From a virus: DNA of 25,954 bases. The position numbers and the translations under genes were made by a program. A model generated the notes under the pieces. The model had not been told where the DNA came from, did not search any database, and was given only the letters and a program-made list of their open reading frames with translations. The DNA lies in IMG/VR virus record IMGVR_UViG_3300007640_000203, positions 1 to 25,954 of that record, one strand, 5' to 3'. Shown here piece after piece: positions 6,689 to 12,496 of this stretch; position 1 is the first letter of the stretch, and every line of letters begins with the position of its first letter.

Positions 6689-7302
6689 GTAAGATATTTA
6701 TTACAGGAGTAGCTAAAAGCGGAACAACCCTGCTAAAAAGAATGTTCTTTGCGTTTGAAGATGTAGCTATAATAAAACAAGAAGTAACAATAGACGACTT
6801 TGTTAAGCAAGAAGTACCTAATGGAAGAACTTTGATAGGTAAAAGAGGCTCTCAAACTTTATTAGGTTGTGGTTCTTTACCGTTTGCAGAAAGAGAACGC
6901 CAAGCAGAACTAATGAAGGATATGATTATTATTAATATAGTTAGGCATCCTAATTCAGTATGTAAGTCTTATCTTAGAGATTTTGATGTTGACGGTGGTT
7001 TTGATTGGGTTTATAGTGTTTATGATTATCTTGATTATAAATATTTAATAAGGCTTAATATTAAGTATGAGGATTTAATAGAAAACCCAAACGAAGTTCA
7101 GAAAAGAATAAGTGAAGCAACAGGATTAAAGATTAAACATAAGTTTAGTGATTACCCTAGTTTTTTCCCTGATAGAGATGTTGAAATGCAAGAACAATAC
7201 CAAGCTAGAAAATTAGAGAAAATAGAAATGCCTGAAAGATGTAATACTCTTATGTCTGAAGAATCAATCAATATTGCTAAAAAAGTTTACGGTTATGAAT
7301 GA
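6685..7302 (+). CDS. PAPS-dependent sulfotransferase family protein
   Basis: A 205-aa protein. The 5'-phosphosulfate-binding loop is GVAKSGTTLL at residues 8-17 and the 3'-phosphate-binding element is IVRHPNSVCKSYL at about 85-97, with R87 and S95 in the expected places. IKYEDLIENP (about 146-155) is the conserved YExL segment of carbohydrate and protein sulfotransferases. It would transfer sulfate from PAPS to a hydroxyl or amine, most likely on a sugar given its glycosyltransferase neighbours. At 205 aa it is shorter than the usual 250-350, with little beyond the PAPS-binding core. It is preceded by the only strong Shine-Dalgarno sequence I found. Confidence 0.85.
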   Translation: MSKIFITGVAKSGTTLLKRMFFAFEDVAIIKQEVTIDDFVKQEVPNGRTLIGKRGSQTLLGCGSLPFAERERQAELMKDMIIINIVRHPNSVCKSYLRDFDVDGGFDWVYSVYDYLDYKYLIRLNIKYEDLIENPNEVQKRISEATGLKIKHKFSDYPSFFPDRDVEMQEQYQARKLEKIEMPERCNTLMSEESINIAKKVYGYE

Positions 7303-7885
7303 TGTAAGCCCATTTGCATACGTTAGCCCATACGCTATATTAGGCAAAGGAAACGTAATAGAAGAAGGTGTTGTAATAAAAGACAACGTAGTTATAGGAG
7401 ATAACAACCATATATCGCCTTATGTTACTATTGGTTTAGCTGGAGAAGTAAGAGGGGAAAACGAAATAAAAGGAAAAGTAGTAATAGGTAGCAATAATGT
7501 AATAAGAGAATTTACATCTATACAAAGTCCTCAAAGATATGACTTTACTCAAATAGGTAATAACTGCTTTATAATGGATAAAGTACATATAGCACACGAT
7601 TGTATAGTAGGGGACAATGTAACAATAGCACCAATGGTTACTTTAGGTGGTTGTGTTAATATAGGTGATTATACTAATCTAGGTATAAACTGCTCAATAC
7701 ATCAACGATTAACAATAGGAGAAAGTGTAATGATTGGAATGGGTAGTATAATAACAAAAGATGTTCCTAATTATGAGAAGTGGTTTGGTTGTCCAGCCAT
7801 TTTTAAAGGTTATAATTTAATAGGATTACAAAAGAGATACCCAGAGAAAACAGAAGAAGAATTAATTAATATTTGTAGAAAATGA
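7295..7885 (+). CDS. LpxA-like left-handed beta-helix acyltransferase
   Basis: I choose the ATG at 7295 (196 aa), which gives the ATGAATGA overlap with the previous gene; 7274 would add 7 residues. The protein is built of hexapeptide repeats (IGDNNH, IGSNNV, IGNNCF, VGDNVT, IGDYTN, IGESVM). KVHIAHDC at residues 96-103 matches the HIAHDC active-site segment of LpxA, with H101 at the position of the catalytic His125 of E. coli, and IHQRLTIG (H136) matches its VHQFCIIG. YNLIGLQKRY corresponds to the VNIEGLKRR segment. LpxA moves a hydroxyacyl chain from ACP to UDP-GlcNAc. This version is about 65 residues shorter, lacking most of the C-terminal helical domain, so donor and acceptor may differ. 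Confidence 0.8.
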   Translation: MNDVSPFAYVSPYAILGKGNVIEEGVVIKDNVVIGDNNHISPYVTIGLAGEVRGENEIKGKVVIGSNNVIREFTSIQSPQRYDFTQIGNNCFIMDKVHIAHDCIVGDNVTIAPMVTLGGCVNIGDYTNLGINCSIHQRLTIGESVMIGMGSIITKDVPNYEKWFGCPAIFKGYNLIGLQKRYPEKTEEELINICRK

Positions 7886-8823
7886 GTTTTAAAAGAGGAT
7901 TATGTGATATAGGTGTTTTAGAAGCTGCTGCTGGGTGCAATTTAAGATGTGCGTCCTGTGTTGCTTGGACTGAAAAGGGTAAAGACCTTATTACGGAAGA
8001 AATAATAGAAAAAGCAATGCCCCTATTTAAAAGAGTAGGCGTTAAGCAAGTACAGATGTATTGGCGTGGAGACCCTTGTATTCACCCAAGACTGCCAGAG
8101 ATGAATGAAATAGTTTTAAGGCACGGAATGAAAACAATAGTAAGTACTAATGGGGTGACTAAGCATTGTGGTAATCCAGAGTATATGAGAAAACTATTAA
8201 ACACAACTACTCACTATGCTGTTTGTTTAGATGGACACGACGCAGAATCATTGGCTAAATATAGGATAGGTGCTAAATGGGATAGAATGATTAACAATTT
8301 AGAAATAGCGTCTAAGATTGATTCTAATTGTGATAAGATTCTAGCTGTATTAATGTTTAAATACAACGAGGGGAAAGAGCATATATTCGAGGAAATAGCA
8401 AAGAAATATGGCTTTAGGGTTGATTTTAAAGCACCTAATGTATTAGGAGAGTACATATTGACAGAAGACCAAGCTAATGAATGGTTAGCAGAATCACCAA
8501 AGTATAGCAGATACGACAAGACACCATCAAAAGATATTGAGGGTATTAAATGGAGAGGTAATGATGTAGCACCTAAAAATATGGGAGAGTATGTTTACAT
8601 ACATAGAAACGCAGACAACTGTACGTCTGGGAATATTATTGTAGCTGCGAATGGAGATATACCTATATGTGGTCAATTCACTAAAGAAATTAATGGACTA
8701 GGTAATGTATTTGACCCAATAGATAATATACTTGCTAGATACGCTGGTATAAATGAAGATATGTATGATAGAAAGTTGAAAGAGTGTAGTGAGAAATGTT
8801 TATGTATTGTTAAACCAAGATAG
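7882..8823 (+). CDS. Radical SAM protein with SPASM-like C-terminus
   Basis: A 313-aa protein. CNLRCASC (C19, C23, C26) is the CX3CX2C motif that binds the [4Fe-4S] cluster used to cleave S-adenosylmethionine. YWRGDPCIHP (about 55-64) stands in the place of the GGEP motif. The C-terminal part carries further cysteines (NCTSGNIIVAANGDIPICGQ and ECSEKCLC) in the pattern of a SPASM-type auxiliary cluster region. It would carry out a radical reaction on a substrate that cannot be read from sequence. SPASM proteins include peptide-maturing enzymes and aminoglycoside/sugar dehydrogenase-type enzymes. It is coupled by ATGA to the LpxA-like gene upstream and followed one base later by the amidotransferase genes. 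Confidence 0.88.
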   Translation: MSFKRGLCDIGVLEAAAGCNLRCASCVAWTEKGKDLITEEIIEKAMPLFKRVGVKQVQMYWRGDPCIHPRLPEMNEIVLRHGMKTIVSTNGVTKHCGNPEYMRKLLNTTTHYAVCLDGHDAESLAKYRIGAKWDRMINNLEIASKIDSNCDKILAVLMFKYNEGKEHIFEEIAKKYGFRVDFKAPNVLGEYILTEDQANEWLAESPKYSRYDKTPSKDIEGIKWRGNDVAPKNMGEYVYIHRNADNCTSGNIIVAANGDIPICGQFTKEINGLGNVFDPIDNILARYAGINEDMYDRKLKECSEKCLCIVKPR

Positions 8824-8824
8824 T

Positions 8825-9310
8825 ATGTGTGGAATATTAGCTATACAAGGTAAACATAGGTATAAAGAAATACCAGAAGCTCTAATTGAAAGAGGTCGAG
8901 ATAGTCAAGGAATGTATCAAGATGAATACGCTCAACTTATACAGACTAGGCTACATATTACTGGTGGTGATGTTCAATTACCCTACCAACAAGAAGAATT
9001 TGTTTTACTGTTTAATGGCGAAATATACAATTATAAAACATTTGCAGACAACGAATATAAAGCTATCATAGAAGCATATAAAAGCGATAGGATGAACGAA
9101 TTAGACGGTCAGTATGCTATTATAATTTACAACAAAGAAACGCATTTAATGGACGTTTATTTAGACGAACTAAGAATACACGCTTTGTATATGGATGAAT
9201 ACAACGGAAGCACTATCTACTCATCAAATTTAAGAAGCCTACCAAAGTTAGAATACGATAAATACCAACATCGAGGTTATGGAAACATCACAAAGCAAAG
9301 AGTTTTATAG
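8825..9310 (+). CDS. Glutaminase (class II amidotransferase) half of an asparagine synthetase-like enzyme
   Basis: The start is the ATG at 8825, because class II glutaminases need Cys2 as nucleophile after removal of Met and the protein begins MCGILAIQG. The product is 161 aa. It shows ERGRDSQG at residues 22-29 (the RGPDxxG motif with Arg for Pro), LLFNGEIYNY at 61-70 and LDGQYAI at 93-99, all glutaminase-domain signatures. It would release ammonia from glutamine for the partner synthetase domain encoded next. In almost all homologues the two domains are one chain of 500-630 aa; here they are separate frames overlapping by 32 bases. The last residues (NITKQRVL) lie in that overlap. Confidence 0.85.
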   Translation: MCGILAIQGKHRYKEIPEALIERGRDSQGMYQDEYAQLIQTRLHITGGDVQLPYQQEEFVLLFNGEIYNYKTFADNEYKAIIEAYKSDRMNELDGQYAIIIYNKETHLMDVYLDELRIHALYMDEYNGSTIYSSNLRSLPKLEYDKYQHRGYGNITKQRVL

Positions 9311-10028
9311 CGATTTTTTAAGTGCTATTTATAAGCGAATGACTAATAGAGTAGTTGTTCCAGTTTCAGGTGGGTTAGATTCTACATTAATAGTTAAGGC
9401 TTTATATGACTTAGGACTACATAAAGACGTTAAATACGTAACAATGGGTAGTAGTAAGTATGTTGATGCTGTTAGTTCAAAGTATGGTATTTATGTTGAA
9501 AGTTTTGAGCCGCAAATAAACAAGGGAGATTTAAGAAAGCAAATAGAAATATTAGAAGAGCCTTTTTATGCACCAAGTGTTAACTATTATCTATATGAAA
9601 AAATACATCAAATGGGTGGTAGAGTTTCATTCTCTGGATTAGGTGCAGATGAATTGTTCGGTGGTTATGACTACTACAACACAGAATTATATCCAAGAGG
9701 GTTGTTTCAAGAAATTAAAGCAGTAACAAACGAAGAGAAGAAAGAGCAGGATAAATACTTTTTAACTCACCATCATTTAAGAGAAAACGAAAAGATAGGT
9801 TTATATTGGCAAGTAGAGGGGCGTTATCCGTTTTTAGATAAAGAAGTTCGTAAGCATAATGATATTGGTAAGTCAATAATAAAAGAAATACTATTAAGAG
9901 ATTTTAAAGATAGCTTCGTTAATAGAAAAAAAGAGGGATTTAGACTAACAGAAGTTAAAGACCGTTCTAAACAAAGACTACAATATTTAGAACAATTAGC
10001 AATATTTAGAGATATATTCAAAATTTAG
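9279..10028 (+). CDS. Synthetase (ATP-pyrophosphatase) half of an asparagine synthetase-like enzyme
   Basis: A 249-aa protein. VSGGLDST at residues 29-36 is the PP-loop that binds ATP pyrophosphate. FSGLGADELFGGY at 118-130 matches the LSGDGGDELFGGY motif of AsnB. EGRYPFLD at 180-187 and NRKKEGF at 215-221 match later conserved segments. It would adenylate a carboxylate and replace AMP with ammonia from the glutaminase partner. The acceptor might be aspartate or a uronic or nonulosonic acid on a glycan, as in several O-antigen amidotransferases. The frame is +1 relative to the glutaminase gene and open only from 9252. The pair totals about 410 residues, which is compact. Confidence 0.87.
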   Translation: METSQSKEFYSDFLSAIYKRMTNRVVVPVSGGLDSTLIVKALYDLGLHKDVKYVTMGSSKYVDAVSSKYGIYVESFEPQINKGDLRKQIEILEEPFYAPSVNYYLYEKIHQMGGRVSFSGLGADELFGGYDYYNTELYPRGLFQEIKAVTNEEKKEQDKYFLTHHHLRENEKIGLYWQVEGRYPFLDKEVRKHNDIGKSIIKEILLRDFKDSFVNRKKEGFRLTEVKDRSKQRLQYLEQLAIFRDIFKI

Positions 10029-10045
10029 TATTGTATTTGACCGAC

Positions 10046-10066
10046 TAAACAAAATAATGTTGTTTA
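10046..10066 (+). repeat. Inverted repeat just upstream of a -7 element
   Basis: TAAACAA (10046-10052) and TTGTTTA (10060-10066) form a perfect 7-bp inverted repeat around a 7-base spacer. Its right arm overlaps the first two bases of the TAATTTTG promoter-like element. The position suits an operator; it could also act as a weak terminator for the accessory block. Confidence 0.4.
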
Positions 10067-10072
10067 ATTTTG
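10065..10072 (+). promoter_or_regulatory. Bacteroidota-type -7 element upstream of the neck/tail genes
   Basis: TAATTTTG is an exact TAnnTTTG match 16 bases before the ATG at 10089, in a 60-base gap, one of the largest in the window. TTTG at 10036-10039 lies 25 bases upstream, slightly beyond the usual 17-23, so the -33 element is uncertain. It would restart transcription of structural genes after the glycan block. Confidence 0.45.
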
Positions 10073-10088
10073 TATAAATACTTAATAA

Positions 10089-10568
10089 ATGGCAAGATTA
10101 AAAGACGTTGTTGATGAATGTTTAACTGTCGCAGATGCTTACGTTGATATTAGTTCAAGTACTTATAATGAATTAAGTGCTGTAAATTGGGAAGATAACG
10201 ATAAAGACTTTCCAATGTTTCTATTTGATAAACGAAGTGTAAACGTAACAGTTGACAAATATTCAAGAACTAACTTACCATCATCTTCTATCTATACAGC
10301 AACAGTTTATTTCTTTAACACTTACAAGGAAAGCGAAAAAGCGAGTACCGACCTACAAACAAAGCAAGATACTTTGATTGACTATGCAAGTAAATACTTT
10401 GCAGAACTAAGAAGTCGAAACGAAAGTGGTTCAAATGGTTTTTATTTGGGTGCAATATCCTTTAACAGTTTAGATGAAGCTCATAGTGGTAACCTTATAC
10501 AACTTGCTTATAATGTTGAATTTATTGTCAAGGTAGAAAATTGTACTCTTGGCGATTTTAATTATTAA
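10089..10568 (+). CDS. Putative tail terminator / tail completion protein
   Basis: A 159-aa mixed alpha/beta protein without membrane segments. The arrangement (FPMFLFDKRSVNVTV, YTATVYFFNTYKES, a central helix, then LIQLAYNVEFIVKVENC) resembles tail-terminator/neck proteins of Bacteroidota phages, which cap the tail tube, and it lies next to an HK97-gp10-like gene as expected for neck modules. I recognise the architecture rather than a definite family. It is the first gene after a promoter-like gap. Confidence 0.45.
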   Translation: MARLKDVVDECLTVADAYVDISSSTYNELSAVNWEDNDKDFPMFLFDKRSVNVTVDKYSRTNLPSSSIYTATVYFFNTYKESEKASTDLQTKQDTLIDYASKYFAELRSRNESGSNGFYLGAISFNSLDEAHSGNLIQLAYNVEFIVKVENCTLGDFNY

Positions 10569-10571
10569 AAA

Positions 10572-10853
10572 ATGAACGAAGAAAGTAAAATGATTGGTGA
10601 GAATGGGTGTGTCTTTATAGACAACTCTGTAACCAATGAAGATATTTATATGATTCACGTTGTTTCTGACGCTGTATTTACAGTATTAAACGAAACAGAT
10701 GCTAAAGGTGGTAGTGAAACAGATGTACTATCTACAATGAATTTAAGTGGTAATACTATACCAGCAGGAGCAATATTAACTCCATACGATGAAGTGTTTA
10801 GTGATGTATCTATTTCAAGTGGTAGTTTAATAGCTTATAAGCTAGGTAGGTAA
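10572..10853 (+). CDS. Small beta-rich virion protein
   Basis: A 93-aa protein starting 3 bases after the previous stop. It has FTVLNETDA, a Gly/Ser loop, GNTIPAGAILTPYDEVFSD and SSGSLIAYKLGR, the pattern of short beta-domains (often ending PAG...SG.viAYK) widespread in phage virion proteins and frequently attached to capsid or tail surfaces. Its exact site is unknown. Confidence 0.5.
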   Translation: MNEESKMIGENGCVFIDNSVTNEDIYMIHVVSDAVFTVLNETDAKGGSETDVLSTMNLSGNTIPAGAILTPYDEVFSDVSISSGSLIAYKLGR

Positions 10854-11329
10854 TGGCTAAGAATATAACAGATGGACTTAGCGATATAGGTCAGTATGTT
10901 ATTGAAGAGTTAGCCAAAGAGATAATAAAGCAAGACCACTCTAATACTGGTAAATTAATTGATAGCTTAGACTATAACGTAAATACTGCAAACACGTCAA
11001 TAGATGTGTATATGAACGACTATGGTAGATATGTTAACACAGGACGTAAAAGAGGTGCAAGAAAAGTACCGATTCAAGCACTTGTTGAATGGATTAAACA
11101 ACGTGGTATCGAAACGAACAATAAAAAAGCACTCGGTATCGCATTTGCAATACAAAAAACCATTGAAAAGCAAGGCAGTCCAACAGTCAACAGTAGAAAG
11201 AAAGGTAAGCGAACTGAATTTGTTGATGATACCATAGAAAGAATAAGTAACAAAGTTGAAAATATGGTAGCTGATGTATTTGAGAAAGAGATTGAAATTC
11301 AGTTAGATAATTTTGTAAAAAGAATATAA
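10853..11329 (+). CDS. HK97 gp10-like neck/tail protein
   Basis: A 158-aa protein. GKLIDSLDYNV, DYGRYVNTGRKRG and VPIQALVEWIKQRG followed by IAFAIQKTIEKQGSPT reproduce the succession seen in HK97-gp10-like proteins, which act at the head-tail junction or in tail completion: a helix, a Y..YVNxG strand, a W-containing helix and a final helix. The start overlaps the previous stop by one base (TAATG). The C-terminal helix (FEKEIEIQLDNFVKRI) is also typical. Confidence 0.7.
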   Translation: MAKNITDGLSDIGQYVIEELAKEIIKQDHSNTGKLIDSLDYNVNTANTSIDVYMNDYGRYVNTGRKRGARKVPIQALVEWIKQRGIETNNKKALGIAFAIQKTIEKQGSPTVNSRKKGKRTEFVDDTIERISNKVENMVADVFEKEIEIQLDNFVKRI

Positions 11330-12496
11330 ATGGCTATAACGATATACACAGAGCCAGCAGGAGTTACAAGTCCTTATAGACCTGTTTACTTTGACTGCTC
11401 TAGTGATTTAGGAACTATAACAAGTATGATAGCTGACGTTTATACTGATGGTAGTTTAGTTTCTACGATAGATGTTGACCCTATACTTGGAGAAACAGAC
11501 CAGTTTAGAATTGAAATAGGAGAAGTATTAAAGAAACAATTAACAAGCGAGTTTAACGAATCAGTAGCCTCTTTAAATGCTTTTGACCAAACAACGAGTG
11601 CTAAACAGTATTACGTTAGATTATTTGAAGTTTATACAAGTGGGAGTGTTTTAGATACATCTTGGACTGAAGAAGGTGCTGGTGTAGGATATGAGCAGTC
11701 TTCAACACTATACACTCACAACTTAATATTTCAACACGAACAAAAAGACACAGCTTCAGATTATGCTTTATTAAATTCATCTGCTTTATTCCAAACAAAC
11801 AGACCACAACTAAGCAATGTTAGTAGAGCTGAATTTCTTTATTTTGGTGGTACAATAGTTCCATCAAACCCACAAATGAAGTTCCAATTAGATGTTTATA
11901 CTGGTGCTAATGGTGGTGGTTCTTCATCTAGCACAACAAGTTCCAACGTACAATCTACTAATAGAAAAGTAAACTATTGTGTTGATGTTTCGGCTATATC
12001 AACTACTAGAAAATCATTAGGGGTAACTGCTTACGATTCTACATCAACTCAACGAAGTGCTGAATTTATAGTTAATATAATTGATAGCTGCGATGACGAT
12101 GTAATAATGTACTGGCAGAATCATTATGGATTCTTTGATTCATATACTTTTAGAGGTAGATATAGAGAAAAAACAAAGAACAAAAAGCGAAGCATAGAAA
12201 AAAGATTAGCGTTAGATTATGCTATTTCAGATAGAGGAGAAACTGACATATCAAACGAGAATGAGAGAAGTTTTGAAATTTACTCACAAACAGAATCAAA
12301 AGCTGTTATTAAATGGTTAGCAGAGATAGGAGAAAGCGTTGATGTTAGAATAAAAAAAACAATAGATGGCAGTATTGAATTTCTACCAGTAAATGTTACA
12401 AGTGTATCTAGTACAATAGAAGATTCAGACAGAGTAATACATCAAATAAAAGTTAACTACAAACTAAGTAACAAAAGAATAAATCAACTTGGATAA
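11330..12496 (+). CDS. Tail protein, probably distal tail/tail-tip component
   Basis: A 388-aa protein starting directly after the previous stop. It is beta-rich with a Gly/Ser-rich linker at about residues 196-206 (GGGSSSSTTSSN). The segment YWQNHYGFFDSYTFRG (about 262-277) recalls a W.N.yGGFDsf.F pattern seen in tail proteins of Bacteroidota phages. Its position before a very large hub/fibre-like protein suggests the tail tip. The final codons are read through an 8-base TTGGATAA overlap with the next gene. Confidence 0.5.
   Translation: MAITIYTEPAGVTSPYRPVYFDCSSDLGTITSMIADVYTDGSLVSTIDVDPILGETDQFRIEIGEVLKKQLTSEFNESVASLNAFDQTTSAKQYYVRLFEVYTSGSVLDTSWTEEGAGVGYEQSSTLYTHNLIFQHEQKDTASDYALLNSSALFQTNRPQLSNVSRAEFLYFGGTIVPSNPQMKFQLDVYTGANGGGSSSSTTSSNVQSTNRKVNYCVDVSAISTTRKSLGVTAYDSTSTQRSAEFIVNIIDSCDDDVIMYWQNHYGFFDSYTFRGRYREKTKNKKRSIEKRLALDYAISDRGETDISNENERSFEIYSQTESKAVIKWLAEIGESVDVRIKKTIDGSIEFLPVNVTSVSSTIEDSDRVIHQIKVNYKLSNKRINQLG

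Noticed and set aside
7882-8823. Radical SAM gene as QueE or another queuosine pathway enzyme
   Set aside because: The extended cysteine-rich C-terminus and the absence of QueC, QueD or FolE neighbours do not fit.
8789-8824. Upstream in-frame ATG for the glutaminase gene
   Set aside because: Starting there would bury the Cys2 nucleophile; the ATG at 8825 directly after the radical SAM stop gives the required MCG start.
8886-9071. 61-codon + strand frame inside the glutaminase gene
   Set aside because: It overlaps the conserved glutaminase motifs in another frame and has no recognisable features.
3632-10028. Reading the radical SAM/amidotransferase block as a phage DNA base hypermodification pathway
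   Set aside because: No nucleotide kinase, hydroxymethylase, deazapurine synthesis or DNA-modifying transferase is visible here, whereas glycosyltransferases, a sulfotransferase and an LpxA-like enzyme point to glycans. Genes outside the window could revive it.
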